A stretch of DNA of 64,000 nucleotides, taken from the NCBI GenBank assembly GCA_943789105.1, contig CALSSW010000001.1, positions 682,001 through 746,000 on the forward strand, given 5' to 3'. How positions within the stretch are numbered: the first letter of the stretch is position 1; each line of letters starts with the position of its first letter. Shown here one piece after another: positions 1 to 9,212 of this stretch. The DNA is from an uncultured Ulvibacter sp. (GTDB lineage Bacteria; Bacteroidota; Bacteroidia; Flavobacteriales; Flavobacteriaceae). Both the position numbers and the translations under genes were made by a program. The notes beneath the pieces were generated by a model that saw nothing but the letters and a program-made list of their open reading frames with translations, was not told the origin of the DNA and did not search any database.

Positions 1-1231
1 GAGGTAGGTCTTGGATTTTCTCTATCTGTTTTTCTTTTACAATAGCAGGAGTTTCCAGATTGTGTGGTTGCTCTGGCGTGTCTAGTTTTTCTTGAACCTG
101 ACTTGCAACTTTTATAAAATGAGCTGGAGGAAGTACAAAACGTTTTTTTAGCTTATTGGTCTTTTTTTTTTCTCTCTGCGCAGTGAGAGAGCTAAGTTGC
201 ATTAAGCATAATTCTACTAGCAGCCTTTGGTTACGGCTTGTTTTAAATTTTAAATCACAGGAGTTAGCAATATCAAGCGCCTCTATTAAAAAATCGTGAT
301 GGGTCTGTTGTGATTGCTCTAGGTACATTTTTTTTACTTTATCACCAACCTCTAGCAGGGAGATTGTTTGTTGGTTTTTACAAACCAATAAGTCTCTAAA
401 GTGAGAAGCTAGCCCCATAATAAAATGATGCCCATCAAATCCTTTGCTTAAAATTTCATTGTATGCCAGCAATACCTGTGGGATATCATTTTGGATTACC
501 AGATCTGTGATATTAAAATAATAGGTATAATCTAGTACATTGAGATTTTCTGTAACAGCTTCACGAGTTAAATTTTCTCCAGAAAAACTTACTACTCTAT
601 CAAAAATCGACAGGGCGTCCCTTAGTGCTCCATCTGCTTTTTGGGCAATAATATGCAAGGCATCATCTTGCGCTGTAATACTTTCTTGTTTGGCTACAGA
701 GGCTAAATGTTCTTTTATGTCTTGCACTGTAATACGTCTAAAATCAAAAATTTGACACCTTGATAATATCGTAGGTATGATTTTGTGTTTCTCTGTAGTT
801 GCTAATATAAATATGGCATGCTTTGGCGGCTCTTCAAGGGTTTTTAAAAAGGCATTAAAAGCAGCTGATGACAACATGTGTACTTCATCTATAATATAGA
901 CCTTATACTGTCCAACCTGAGGAGGAATACGTACTTGGTCGATAAGATTTCTGATATCATCTACAGAATTATTAGAGGCGGCATCTAATTCAAAAATATT
1001 AAATGCAAAATCCTCATCCTCTTTATGATTTCCGTCTTGATTTATTTTTTTTGCCAATATACGAGCACAGGTAGTTTTTCCAACACCTCTTGGTCCTGTA
1101 AATAAAAGTGCTTGTGCTAGGTGATTATTTTCTATGGCATTTTCTAAAGTATTAGTAATAGCTTGTTGGCCTACAACATCTTTAAATGTTGTGGGTCTGT
1201 ACTTTCTAGCTGATACAATAAATGGTTCCAT
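1..1231 (-). CDS. dnaX: DNA polymerase III subunit gamma/tau (5' part; runs off left edge)
   Basis: This is the clamp-loader ATPase subunit that loads the sliding clamp during replication. Translating the minus strand from the ATG at 1231 gives about 410 open codons with no stop before the window edge, so the C-terminus lies outside. Visible motifs are Walker A GPRGVGKT (residues 46-53), Walker B IIDE (113-116), the sensor LATTE near 144 and SRC near 157. The four-cysteine zinc module usually found between Walker A and the DAAS segment is absent. A perfect -7 box for the divergent rnpB lies in the 93-bp gap upstream. Family assignment is secure; only the length is unknown. Confidence 0.96.
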   Translation of the reverse strand, partial: MEPFIVSARKYRPTTFKDVVGQQAITNTLENAIENNHLAQALLFTGPRGVGKTTCARILAKKINQDGNHKEDEDFAFNIFELDAASNNSVDDIRNLIDQVRIPPQVGQYKVYIIDEVHMLSSAAFNAFLKTLEEPPKHAIFILATTEKHKIIPTILSRCQIFDFRRITVQDIKEHLASVAKQESITAQDDALHIIAQKADGALRDALSIFDRVVSFSGENLTREAVTENLNVLDYTYYFNITDLVIQNDIPQVLLAYNEILSKGFDGHHFIMGLASHFRDLLVCKNQQTISLLEVGDKVKKMYLEQSQQTHHDFLIEALDIANSCDLKFKTSRNQRLLVELCLMQLSSLTAQREKKKTNKLKKRFVLPPAHFIKVASQVQEKLDTPEQPHNLETPAIVKEKQIEKIQDLP

Positions 1232-1315
1232 AGTTTAGAAACAAATATAAGTAGGTGCGTTACTTAATTAAAAAAATAGCCCTTCTTATTTTACGATATT
1301 TATTAACAATAATGA

Positions 1316-1323
1316 TACTTTTG
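1316..1323 (+). promoter_or_regulatory. Promoter -7 box of rnpB
   Basis: TACTTTTG is a perfect match to the Bacteroidota TAnnTTTG element. It ends 4-5 bases before the paired 5' end of the RNase P RNA, where a transcription start is expected. No clear -33 TTTG is seen. Confidence 0.65.
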
Positions 1324-1324
1324 C

Positions 1325-1655
1325 AAGAGCAGGTCGCCTTATCGCTTCAAACTTGTTTTGAAGAGGAAAGTCCGGGCACCATAGGGAAGTATAGCGGCTA
1401 ACAGCCGTCATTTCAAGTAGCTTTAGCTAAGCGAGAGAGGACTAGTGCAACAGAAAGTATGTACAGGTTATGCTGTAGTGAAACCAGGTAAACTCTATAC
1501 GGTGAAATGCCACGTATACCAGCAATAAGGGTTCCCGCCCATGCTGGAGGGTGGGCAGATGGAGTGTATGTGTAAATGTACACCTAGATAAATGATAAGG
1601 AATTTTTGGCATAAGCCAAATTGAACAGAACCCGGCTTATAGACCTGCTTTTTTT
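1325..1655 (+). ncRNA. rnpB: RNase P RNA, bacterial class A
   Basis: This is the catalytic RNA that removes 5' leaders from tRNA precursors. The conserved core is visible: GAGGAAAGTCCGGGC near 1361, ACAGAAA near 1450, GTGAAA with GGTAAACTC near 1480-1495, and AGATAAATGA with ACAGAACCCGGCTTA near 1587-1637. The 5' segment AGCAGGTC (1328-1335) pairs with GACCTGCT (1642-1649) to form the terminal P1 helix. A run of T follows at once, so P1 probably doubles as a terminator. The exact 5' and 3' ends are inferred to within a few bases. Confidence 0.95.
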
Positions 1656-1666
1656 ATAATTTAAAA

Positions 1667-2200
1667 TTACTTAAAAAAACTAAAGACAGAACCACCATAT
1701 CTTCTTGACTCAGAAAAACGATCAAAGTCAGATACATCTGTATGTTTTGAATGTTCTAAAATAAAAACGCCTTGCTTGGCAACAAGACCATTTTTGAAAG
1801 ATTCGGTAATCATTTGTTCTAACTGTTGGAGGGTAAAATCATAGGGGGGGTCTGCAAAAATGATATCAAAAGATCTTGAAGGCATTTTTGTGTACTTAAA
1901 AATATCTGCTTTGATAACGTGTATATTGTAATGTAGTTCTTCAGAAATTTTAGAAATATATTTAATACATCCAAAATGACTATCTACAGAGGTTATATCC
2001 TTACAACCCCTAGAGGCAAACTCATAACTAATGTTTCCAGTACCAGAAAATAAATCAAGTAATGAGATGTCTTGAAACATCCACCTGTGGTTTAAAATAT
2101 TAAACAATCCTTCTTTAGCAAAATCTGTGGTGGGACGCACCGGTAAAGACTTTGGAGCCATAAGACGTTTGCCTTTATGTAAACCTGAAATAATACGCAT
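1667..2200 (-). CDS. rsmD: 16S rRNA (guanine966-N2)-methyltransferase RsmD
   Basis: This SAM-dependent methylase modifies G966 of 16S rRNA in the assembled small subunit. The 177-residue protein has the family start MRIISGLHKGKRL, the SAM-binding motif DLFSGTGNIS near residue 49 and the catalytic motif DPPY near residue 116. The length is normal. It is the last gene of a three-gene minus-strand operon, starting 2 bases after the stop of the DUF3822 gene. The 3' end lies close to, and convergent with, rnpB. Confidence 0.93.
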   Translation of the reverse strand: MRIISGLHKGKRLMAPKSLPVRPTTDFAKEGLFNILNHRWMFQDISLLDLFSGTGNISYEFASRGCKDITSVDSHFGCIKYISKISEELHYNIHVIKADIFKYTKMPSRSFDIIFADPPYDFTLQQLEQMITESFKNGLVAKQGVFILEHSKHTDVSDFDRFSESRRYGGSVFSFFK

Positions 2201-2202
2201 TG

Positions 2203-3021
2203 TTAAATATTAGATATAATAAATTGTTGATGCTTTGGAGTGTCTTTGATTTCTACCCCTTTGTTATTTGGCTCAAAATTAATGTGTCTTACATAGGTGT
2301 ATAATAGTGCATATAAAGAATCATCTTTTGTGATAGCTCCACTTAAGGTGATGGCGTCTGTTTCTGTTGTAAGCCCTAATTGTTCATAGCAAAAAAGGAT
2401 ATAATATATAAAATCTTCAGGTGTTTTGAAGCTATAGGTATTACACAGTTGCAATTTATTGTTTTTAGCTACTATACAGGTGAAACTATCTTTAAATACA
2501 TGTACATGTATCTTTGGTTTGTCTGCCTCACAAGGGCTATTTAAAACCGCATCTAGTAAATTTGTAGTAGCATGGTAATAAGAAAAACTCCCGTAGGTAT
2601 CAAAAAAGAAATTATTGACATTTATATAAGGGGCATATACTGTAATGATATCTTGGGTCTGTACCTGGTCAAAGGCTATAAAATCTGTAGCTAATATTTT
2701 GGAGTTAAACTTTAAATATTCTGCTGCTTTTTGAGGGTCAAAAAGTGATTTGGGTACGCTTGTGGCCATATCGTTACAGTGTATTAAAACAACATTATTA
2801 AAGTTGTTTTTAAGCTCGGGGGTGTCGTTGATTTTTTGTGTAAGGTGAGTAAGTAGTTCTTCTGGAGTAATGGCCTGTTCAAAAATTGTTTCACAAAAAA
2901 AGAGAACTTCTTTGGTGTGGGTGTGGGTTATTAAAAAAGAATGTCCGGTCAATGCTAATTGAACGGACAGGCTTTGATGGGCAATAGGCCCTGTATTATT
3001 GTTTTGTTTGTTCAGCGTCAT
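2203..3021 (-). CDS. DUF3822 family protein
   Basis: This is a conserved flavobacterial protein of unknown function. The family's fold is thought to resemble the actin/acetate-kinase type, which is not visible directly here. I place the start at the ATG at 3021 (MTLNKQNNN, 272 residues). An in-frame ATG at 3051 would add ten residues but would lie deeper inside the upstream gene. Even the later start overlaps the upstream coding region by 26 bases in another frame, suggesting translational coupling. It sits between a membrane-anchored protein and rsmD, an arrangement I recall from other flavobacteria. Confidence 0.8.
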   Translation of the reverse strand: MTLNKQNNNTGPIAHQSLSVQLALTGHSFLITHTHTKEVLFFCETIFEQAITPEELLTHLTQKINDTPELKNNFNNVVLIHCNDMATSVPKSLFDPQKAAEYLKFNSKILATDFIAFDQVQTQDIITVYAPYINVNNFFFDTYGSFSYYHATTNLLDAVLNSPCEADKPKIHVHVFKDSFTCIVAKNNKLQLCNTYSFKTPEDFIYYILFCYEQLGLTTETDAITLSGAITKDDSLYALLYTYVRHINFEPNNKGVEIKDTPKHQQFIISNI

Positions 3022-3691
3022 ATATTTTTGGCCAGTTACCAGAGGTGTCAACCTCTTCTAGAGATCCAACTTTAACAAAGGCGCCATTTACACCCTCCAC
3101 AGAAACTACTTGCTCTTCTTGGTTTATCAGGTCTTTGTCTAGACCTTCCAAAACTATTTTCTTACTAATCCTAGCTTCAAAAGCAGAATAGGCTTTCTCA
3201 TTTTTTCTTCCTTGGTTTTTTATAACCTCTCCGGCTACAAGCTCTATTACTCCTGTAATTCCCTCCTGCTCAAGTGGTAAATTCATCATTGTTTTGTAAC
3301 GATCTGTACCTCCAAATATAGAATCTCTAACGGAAGTAAAACCAAGAGTGTCCAATAAAACAGCCTCTAGGATGTACCCTCCTGTTTTTGCGTCAAGGCC
3401 GTAGGCTTTATTTTTCTTTTCATCTGCATAACTTGTGTCCCGTCTTTGAACGTTTGCAAACTGTGCAGTATCTAAAAAACGAACCAAACTGTCAAAGCTC
3501 CCTGTAAATTTACCTGTAATTTCTTTGTGAGCCAACTCTGCAGCTCGAACATCTTTTAAGTTTTTAATCACTTTGGCATAACGGGCGTCACGTTTTTTAT
3601 TAAATTCTACAGGGCCAATGATTGAGCTGTATAATTTCCACCCTAAAAAGATAATAAGTACCCAAAGAACAAGTTGTAAGATTAATTTCAT
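2996..3691 (-). CDS. Conserved membrane-anchored protein, unknown function
   Basis: This 231-residue protein has one N-terminal hydrophobic segment (residues 2-19) followed by a charged, mostly soluble domain. The short tail-less N-terminus and single helix superficially recall pseudopilins, but there is no recognisable prepilin cleavage motif. I do not recognise a function. It is the first gene of the operon that continues with the DUF3822 gene and rsmD, and its stop lies inside the start of the next gene. A perfect -7 box (3735-3742) lies 44 bases upstream. Confidence 0.75.
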   Translation of the reverse strand: MKLILQLVLWVLIIFLGWKLYSSIIGPVEFNKKRDARYAKVIKNLKDVRAAELAHKEITGKFTGSFDSLVRFLDTAQFANVQRRDTSYADEKKNKAYGLDAKTGGYILEAVLLDTLGFTSVRDSIFGGTDRYKTMMNLPLEQEGITGVIELVAGEVIKNQGRKNEKAYSAFEARISKKIVLEGLDKDLINQEEQVVSVEGVNGAFVKVGSLEEVDTSGNWPKIYDAEQTKQ

Positions 3692-3734
3692 TGTAAGGAA
3701 AAATTTAGGTTTTTTTAATTTGTTAGGTCTATCG

Positions 3735-3742
3735 CAAATCTA
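3735..3742 (-). promoter_or_regulatory. Promoter -7 box of the membrane protein-DUF3822-rsmD operon
   Basis: Read on the minus strand the sequence is TAGATTTG, a perfect TAnnTTTG match, 44 bases before the ATG at 3691. No convincing -33 element was found. Confidence 0.5.
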
Positions 3743-3815
3743 CAATTTTTTTTTGTTCGTAAAAGTATATTCTTAAAAATAATGGCATCTTTAAGGCTTC
3801 TAAGAAACCTCTTTT

Positions 3816-5246
3816 ATGGATGTGTCACAATTTTATAGTTTACTGAAAAGCGATTTTCCGCATAACACTACTGCAAAACAGGATATTGCACTGCATTTGC
3901 TGTCCAAATTTGTGTTAAATGATAAGAAAAACGAAGTTTTTTTACTTAAAGGATATGCCGGTACGGGTAAAACAACCATCACTGGAACCATAGTTAAGAA
4001 CCTTGGTAAAGCAAAAATGGCTTCAGTACTTTTGGCACCAACAGGAAGAGCTGCCAAGGTAATAAGTAATTATGCTGGTAAAGAAGCCTTCACTATTCAT
4101 AGAAAAATATACTATCCCAAACCTAAAAAAGGCGGAGGGGTTTGCTTTACATTGCAAAATAATAAACACAGAAATACCATTTTCATGGTTGACGAGGCTT
4201 CTATGATTCCAGATATTAATCAAGATGCCAAGCTTTTTGAAAACGGTTCTTTACTCGATGATTTATTACAATTTATATACAGTGGTCATAACTGTAAGCT
4301 GTTGCTTATTGGTGACACTGCTCAATTACCTCCTGTAAAACTTGATGTAAGCCCAGCGCTAGATGCCCGCATATTAGAAAACCAGTTTAATAAACATGTC
4401 ATAGAGATAGAACTTGATGATGTGGTGCGCCAGCAGCATGATAGCGGTATTTTATGGAATGCAACCAAACTAAGAGAAACCTTAAATGAAGGGATTTATG
4501 ATCGTTTTAAATTTAGTGATCAAGTGTTTGCAGATGTAGTGAAGCCTCAAGATGGCATGGAAATCATGGATGCTCTTGAGCAACACTATAACAATGAAGA
4601 CAATGACAATACAGTACTTATTGTAAGGTCAAACAAGCGCGCAAATTTATACAACCAAAGCATACGCACTCGCATTTTGTTTCAAGAAGATGAACTTTCT
4701 GCGGGAGACAGATTAATGGTCGTTAAAAACAACTATCATTGGGTTTCTAGTGAGAGTGACGCAGGATTTATTGCAAATGGAGACATAGTACAGGTTTTAG
4801 AAATTTTTAGATTTGTTGACCTCTATGGTTTTCGTTTTGCGGAAGTAAAAGTACAGCTAGCAGATTATCCAAAAATGAAAGCTTTTGAAACCGTATTGCT
4901 TTTAAACACGCTAACTTCTGAAACTCCGTCACTAACCTATGATGATTCTAACCGCCTGTATCAAGAAGTGATGAAAGATTATGCACATGAGAGTTCTAAA
5001 TTCAAAAAATTTCAAGCGGTTAAAAAAAATAGATATTTTAATGCCCTTCAAGTAAAGTTCTCTTATGCAATAACGTGTCATAAAAGCCAAGGCGGGCAAT
5101 GGCAGAATGTATTTGTTGAACAGCCATATTTGCCTAGTGGGGTAGATAAAGATTACCTTCGTTGGCTGTATACAGCTATCACAAGAGCCCAAGAAAGATT
5201 ATATTTGATTGGCTTTAAAGAAGATTTTTTTGAACAAGATGCCTAA
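3816..5246 (+). CDS. RecD/Pif1-like superfamily 1 helicase
   Basis: This is a predicted ATP-dependent 5'-3' DNA helicase of 476 residues. Walker A GYAGTGKTT is near residue 48 and the Walker B-like VDEASM near 126. A C-terminal UvrD_C_2-type segment carries TCHKSQGGQW near 421, and the final motif is YTAITRAQERL. It is much shorter than RecD of RecBCD and no recB or recC lies nearby, so a free-standing RecD-like or Pif1-like repair helicase is more likely. It starts with ATG and is transcribed in the same direction as kdsB downstream. Confidence 0.88.
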   Translation: MDVSQFYSLLKSDFPHNTTAKQDIALHLLSKFVLNDKKNEVFLLKGYAGTGKTTITGTIVKNLGKAKMASVLLAPTGRAAKVISNYAGKEAFTIHRKIYYPKPKKGGGVCFTLQNNKHRNTIFMVDEASMIPDINQDAKLFENGSLLDDLLQFIYSGHNCKLLLIGDTAQLPPVKLDVSPALDARILENQFNKHVIEIELDDVVRQQHDSGILWNATKLRETLNEGIYDRFKFSDQVFADVVKPQDGMEIMDALEQHYNNEDNDNTVLIVRSNKRANLYNQSIRTRILFQEDELSAGDRLMVVKNNYHWVSSESDAGFIANGDIVQVLEIFRFVDLYGFRFAEVKVQLADYPKMKAFETVLLLNTLTSETPSLTYDDSNRLYQEVMKDYAHESSKFKKFQAVKKNRYFNALQVKFSYAITCHKSQGGQWQNVFVEQPYLPSGVDKDYLRWLYTAITRAQERLYLIGFKEDFFEQDA

Positions 5247-5273
5247 TGTTATTCTCCAATGTGCGTTAATGCG

Positions 5274-5281
5274 TATTTTTG
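5274..5281 (+). promoter_or_regulatory. Candidate -7 box of kdsB
   Basis: TATTTTTG matches TAnnTTTG perfectly and lies 53 bases before the chosen kdsB start, in the short gap after the helicase gene. No -33 element is clear. Confidence 0.4.
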
Positions 5282-5334
5282 CGTTACAAAATACGTTTAA
5301 TATTATCAAACCCTAAAGTACCTTGAATACCAGT

Positions 5335-6075
5335 ATGAAAATAATAGCAATGATACCGGCACGCTACCAGGCCTCTCGTTTTCCTGGAAAATTGATGCAA
5401 GATTTAGGGGGTCAAACTGTAATTTTACGTACCTACAAGGCAACGGTAGCTACGGGTTTATTTAAGGAGGTTTTTGTAGTTACCGATAGTGGTATTATTT
5501 TTAAAGAAATTACTGACCATGGTGGAAAAGCTATCATGAGTATCAAGGAACATGAGTGCGGCAGTGACCGAATAGCAGAAGCTGTTACCACCATGGACAT
5601 TGATATTGTTGTAAATGTGCAAGGAGATGAACCCTTTACAAACAAAGAAGCATTGGTAACACTTTTGGATGTATTTAAAGCCGAGGATGCCTCAAAAATA
5701 GATTTGGCCTCTTTGATGGTTAAAATTACAGATTGGGATGAAATTCATAATCCTAATTGCGTGAAGGTTATCGTGAATAAAGAAAATTTTGCTCAATATT
5801 TTTCTAGAGCCCCCATACCATATCCTCGTGATAAAGATGCAGCAACAAACTATTACAAACACAAAGGAATTTATGCCTTTACAAAGAAGGCGCTGTTAGA
5901 TTTTTATCATCTACCAATGGGCACGCTAGAGGCTGTAGAGAAAATTGAATGCATTCGATATCTAGAATATGGTAAAAACATTAAAATGGCAGAGACCACC
6001 GTTCAAGGAGTTGGCATTGACACCCCTGAAGATTTAGCCAAGGCAAATGCTATTTTAAAACAACAACAACACTAA
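5335..6075 (+). CDS. kdsB: 3-deoxy-manno-octulosonate cytidylyltransferase (CMP-Kdo synthetase)
   Basis: KdsB activates Kdo with CTP in the cytoplasm for attachment to lipid A, so the organism makes a Kdo-containing lipopolysaccharide. The protein has the N-terminal nucleotidyltransferase signature [13 protein letters not shown], a VNVQGDEP motif near residue 95 and [10 protein letters not shown] near 160, all diagnostic of KdsB. I chose the ATG at 5335 ([11 protein letters not shown], 246 residues). An upstream in-frame TTG at 5323 is possible but does not fit the family start. The neighbour at 6134 is also a membrane-lipid acyltransferase type. Confidence 0.95.
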   Translation: MKIIAMIPARYQASRFPGKLMQDLGGQTVILRTYKATVATGLFKEVFVVTDSGIIFKEITDHGGKAIMSIKEHECGSDRIAEAVTTMDIDIVVNVQGDEPFTNKEALVTLLDVFKAEDASKIDLASLMVKITDWDEIHNPNCVKVIVNKENFAQYFSRAPIPYPRDKDAATNYYKHKGIYAFTKKALLDFYHLPMGTLEAVEKIECIRYLEYGKNIKMAETTVQGVGIDTPEDLAKANAILKQQQH

Positions 6076-6133
6076 AACTATAATAGTCTCTTAACTATTA
6101 CTATTAACAGCAAATCACTCCAAGGAATATTTC

Positions 6134-6670
6134 ATGGGATTAACAAAATTTATATACTTTAGCCTACTTGGATGGAAAATAGATGGAGACTTTGACCGCT
6201 CCATAAAAAAATCTGTTTTAATAGTGGCTCCTCATACCAGCAATATGGATTTTTTATTATCTGTACTGGTAAGACGTATTTTAAAGCTGCAAATTAATTT
6301 TGTAGGTAAAAAAGAGTTGTTTAATCCGCTATGGGGATGGTATTTTAAATGGATGGGTGGCGCTGCTTTGAATAGGAATAAGTCAGAGAATAAAGTACAA
6401 GCTATCGCTAATGTATTTTCAAAACATCAAGAATTTAGGCTGGCTATTGCTCCAGAAGGGACTCGAAAAAAAGTAAGCACCTGGAAAACGGGTTATTATT
6501 ACATAGCCCTTAAGGCCAATGTGCCAATCATTTCTGTGCGTTTAGACTACCAAAATAAAGTGATGGGTATCAGTAAGCCTTTTTACCTCTCTGGTGACAT
6601 AAATGCTGATGAGCTTAAATTAAGAGTTTTTTACAAGGGCATAAAAGGCAAGGTGCCCGCTTGGAGTTAG
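6134..6670 (+). CDS. Lysophospholipid / 1-acylglycerol-3-phosphate acyltransferase family protein
   Basis: This small PlsC-like membrane-associated acyltransferase has 178 residues. The catalytic HxxxxD motif is present as HTSNMD near residue 34, and the substrate-binding motif APEGTRKK near 110. It is shorter than typical PlsC (about 240), consistent with the compact subfamily common in Bacteroidota. The acyl acceptor cannot be told from sequence. It follows kdsB by about 60 bases on the same strand, so the two may be co-transcribed and serve envelope lipid synthesis. Confidence 0.86.
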   Translation: MGLTKFIYFSLLGWKIDGDFDRSIKKSVLIVAPHTSNMDFLLSVLVRRILKLQINFVGKKELFNPLWGWYFKWMGGAALNRNKSENKVQAIANVFSKHQEFRLAIAPEGTRKKVSTWKTGYYYIALKANVPIISVRLDYQNKVMGISKPFYLSGDINADELKLRVFYKGIKGKVPAWS

Positions 6671-6696
6671 CAGCCAGATGCCATACGGAATTTTAT

Positions 6697-7416
6697 CTAG
6701 GGTGTAGCTTCTTCCATAGTGTGATATACATTTTGTACATCATCATCTTCTTCTAGCTTCTCTAATAATTTTTCTACATCTGCCGTTTGCTCTGGAGTGA
6801 TAGTTTTGGTGACTTGAGGGATGCGTTCAAAGCCAGAAGATAAAATTTCAATATTATGTGTTTCTAGGTAGCTTTGAATATTTCCGAAGCTCTCAAAAGG
6901 GGCATAAATTAAAACGCCATCTTCGTCCTCAAATATTTCTTCTACCCCATAATCTATAAGTTCTAGCTCTAACTCTTCAAGATCTAAATCTCCCACATTC
7001 ACCCTAAAATTGCACAGATGATCAAACATAAAAACAACAGATCCAGAGGTGCCCATATTACCATCACATTTGTTGAAATAGGAACGCACATTTGCAACAG
7101 TTCTGGTATTGTTATCTGTAGCTGTTTCTATTAATATGGCAATACCATGTTGTGCATATCCTTCAAATAATACTTCTTTATAATCTCCTAGACTCTTATC
7201 ACTAGCTCGCTTGATGGCTCGCTCTACATTGTCTTTGGGCATGTTTAAAGACTTTGCGTTTTGGATGACTGCGCGCAACCTAGAATTTGAATCTGGATCT
7301 GGTCCTCCTTCTTTAACAGCCATTACAATATCTTTACCAATTCTGGTAAAGGCCTTGCTCATGGCAGACCAACGTTTCATTTTCCTTGCTTTTCTAAATT
7401 CAAAAGCTCTTCCCAT
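6697..7416 (-). CDS. yebC: YebC/PmpR family regulatory protein
   Basis: This 239-residue protein is of the YebC family. Members are annotated as DNA-binding regulators, and some have been linked to relief of ribosome stalling on proline-rich stretches. Family hallmarks are MGRAFEFRKARKMKRW at the N-terminus, GGPDPDSNSRLR near residue 37, MPKDNVERAIKRA near 58 and GTSGSVVFMF near 122. The length is normal. It stands alone, convergent with the acyltransferase gene, with a perfect -7 box 24 bases upstream. Confidence 0.93.
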   Translation of the reverse strand: MGRAFEFRKARKMKRWSAMSKAFTRIGKDIVMAVKEGGPDPDSNSRLRAVIQNAKSLNMPKDNVERAIKRASDKSLGDYKEVLFEGYAQHGIAILIETATDNNTRTVANVRSYFNKCDGNMGTSGSVVFMFDHLCNFRVNVGDLDLEELELELIDYGVEEIFEDEDGVLIYAPFESFGNIQSYLETHNIEILSSGFERIPQVTKTITPEQTADVEKLLEKLEEDDDVQNVYHTMEEATP

Positions 7417-7439
7417 AGTTGTGTGTTTTTACTAAAAGC

Positions 7440-7447
7440 CAAATATA
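7440..7447 (-). promoter_or_regulatory. Promoter -7 box of yebC
   Basis: The minus-strand sequence TATATTTG is a perfect TAnnTTTG box 24 bases before the yebC ATG at 7416. Confidence 0.55.
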
Positions 7448-7615
7448 AAAAATACACACCCCAAAAACCAATTGTGTATTCAAAAGTTTTATTTCAGAAT
7501 TTATTGGTTCTTTAATTTGTCTTTTTGAATGTGTTGTTAATACGATTTTTTATCAATAAAATAATTTTTCAGAAAAATACTCTTAATCTAGTATGGTAGA
7601 AGTCACAAAAGAACG

Positions 7616-7623
7616 TAATTTTG
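7616..7623 (+). promoter_or_regulatory. Promoter -7 box of the SF2 helicase gene
   Basis: TAATTTTG, a perfect -7 match, lies 25 bases before the GTG start at 7648. This supports that start over an internal ATG. Confidence 0.5.
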
Positions 7624-7647
7624 CAACTTGCATAAATTCTCATAATT

Positions 7648-9204
7648 GTGGCTATAGACACTTCAAATAGTATAGACGAAACAAAAACAGGTAAAGATTT
7701 GTACTCCTACCAAAAAGGAGCAATTGATAAGATATTTACTGCATTTGATGATGCCCCTGAAGATTATCACTTACTATACCAGTTACCAACAGGTGGAGGG
7801 AAAACAGTTATCTTTTCTGAGATTGTAAGACAATACCTTAAAAATCATAACAAACGTGTCCTGATAATGACACACCGTATCGAGCTATTATCGCAAACCT
7901 CCAAAATGCTTACAGAGTTTGGGGTTATAAATAAAGTTGTTAATAGTACTGCAAACCTTGATGATCAAGACCAATATAGCTGTTTTGTTGCCATGGTGGA
8001 AACGCTCAATAATAGACTTCAAGACGAAAAATTTGATATCAGTAACATTGGACTTGTAATTATAGATGAGGCACATTACAACTCATTTACAAAACTGTTT
8101 GGCTATTTTGATAAGTCTTTTATTTTGGGTGTAACGGCAACTCCTTTAAGCTCAAACATCAAACTGCCCATGAATGATAATTACAATGAGCTCATTGTAG
8201 GGGAGACCATTGAGGCTTTAATAGAAAACGAGTTTTTATCTAGGGCCAACACCTATAGTTATAACGTAGGGTTAACCTCATTAGAGATTGGCGCAAATGG
8301 TGATTACACGGTTAAATCTTCTGAAGATTTATATACCACCAATGATATGCTAAGCAAGCTCATGCATGCCTATGAGGAACATTCTAAGGGTAAAAAGACC
8401 TTGATATTTAACAATGGTATCAATACCTCTTTACATGTATACGATGCCTTTAACTATGCAGGATACCCTGTAAGACACCTAGATAATACGGCAACCAAAA
8501 AACAAAGACAAGAAATTCTTGAGTGGTTTCACGTAACACCTGATGCTATTTTAACCTCTGTAAGTATTTTAACAACAGGTTTTGATGAGCCAACGGTAGA
8601 GTCTATAATTTTAAACAGGGCTACTAAATCTTTGACACTTTACTACCAAATGATTGGGCGTGGTTCTCGTATTTTGAAAGATAAATCCACCTTTGATGTT
8701 ATAGATCTTGGTAATAATTTTCATCGTTTTGGACCTTGGGGTGCAGATTTGGATTGGCAACGTATCTTTAGATCACCAAATTACTATCTGGACAATCTTA
8801 TGGACGACGAGGAGCTGGAAAGCTACTTTATTTATGAGATGCCAGAAGAGTTAAGAGCAGCGTTTTCAAAATCTGAAGATGTTTCTTTTGATATTAAAAA
8901 AGCCTATACAGACTCTGTTAAGGCAGGGCATTCCTCTAAGGTAATATTAGAGCGCTCTATTGCCCAGCATGCTTTTATATGCTCTCAAAACAGTGAAGAT
9001 GTGTATGATGCATTAATCTTAGCAAAAAAATTGGGCGATGATATAGATTTTAGAATAGAACGCTATTCAAAATGCATAAGTAAGAGCACTCACAATTTTA
9101 TAAGTTGGCTTAAAAATGATTATCGTTTAAAACTCCGCAGTCATCTTAGAGAGAATTTTGATGCTATCTATGAGAGCATCCATGGATATCCTCCAGTAGA
9201 GTAA
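7648..9204 (+). CDS. DEAD/DEAH-box superfamily 2 helicase (SSL2/COG1061-like)
   Basis: This is a predicted ATP-dependent helicase of 518 residues. Motif I is LPTGGGKTVIF near residue 45, motif II IDEAHY near 139, motif III GVTATPLS near 159 and motif VI QMIGRGSR near 332. A C-terminal region of about 130 residues has no motif I recognise. The start is GTG at 7648: the frame is closed by a stop just upstream, and the first internal ATG would remove motif I. No methylase or nuclease lies beside it, so I see no case for a restriction or defence role. Confidence 0.87.
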   Translation: MAIDTSNSIDETKTGKDLYSYQKGAIDKIFTAFDDAPEDYHLLYQLPTGGGKTVIFSEIVRQYLKNHNKRVLIMTHRIELLSQTSKMLTEFGVINKVVNSTANLDDQDQYSCFVAMVETLNNRLQDEKFDISNIGLVIIDEAHYNSFTKLFGYFDKSFILGVTATPLSSNIKLPMNDNYNELIVGETIEALIENEFLSRANTYSYNVGLTSLEIGANGDYTVKSSEDLYTTNDMLSKLMHAYEEHSKGKKTLIFNNGINTSLHVYDAFNYAGYPVRHLDNTATKKQRQEILEWFHVTPDAILTSVSILTTGFDEPTVESIILNRATKSLTLYYQMIGRGSRILKDKSTFDVIDLGNNFHRFGPWGADLDWQRIFRSPNYYLDNLMDDEELESYFIYEMPEELRAAFSKSEDVSFDIKKAYTDSVKAGHSSKVILERSIAQHAFICSQNSEDVYDALILAKKLGDDIDFRIERYSKCISKSTHNFISWLKNDYRLKLRSHLRENFDAIYESIHGYPPVE

Positions 9205-9212
9205 TCAAACTA

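Noticed and set aside
3816..5246. RecD of a RecBCD complex
   Set aside because: No recB or recC nearby, and the protein is shorter than RecD, so a free-standing RecD/Pif1-like helicase fits better.
7591..7668. Short open frame beginning ATG GTA GAA GTC before the SF2 helicase
   Set aside because: It encodes about 25 residues, spans the helicase promoter and start, and has no supporting features.
7648..9204. SF2 helicase as part of a restriction or phage-defence system
   Set aside because: Neighbours are yebC and xerD; no methylase, nuclease or other defence gene is adjacent.
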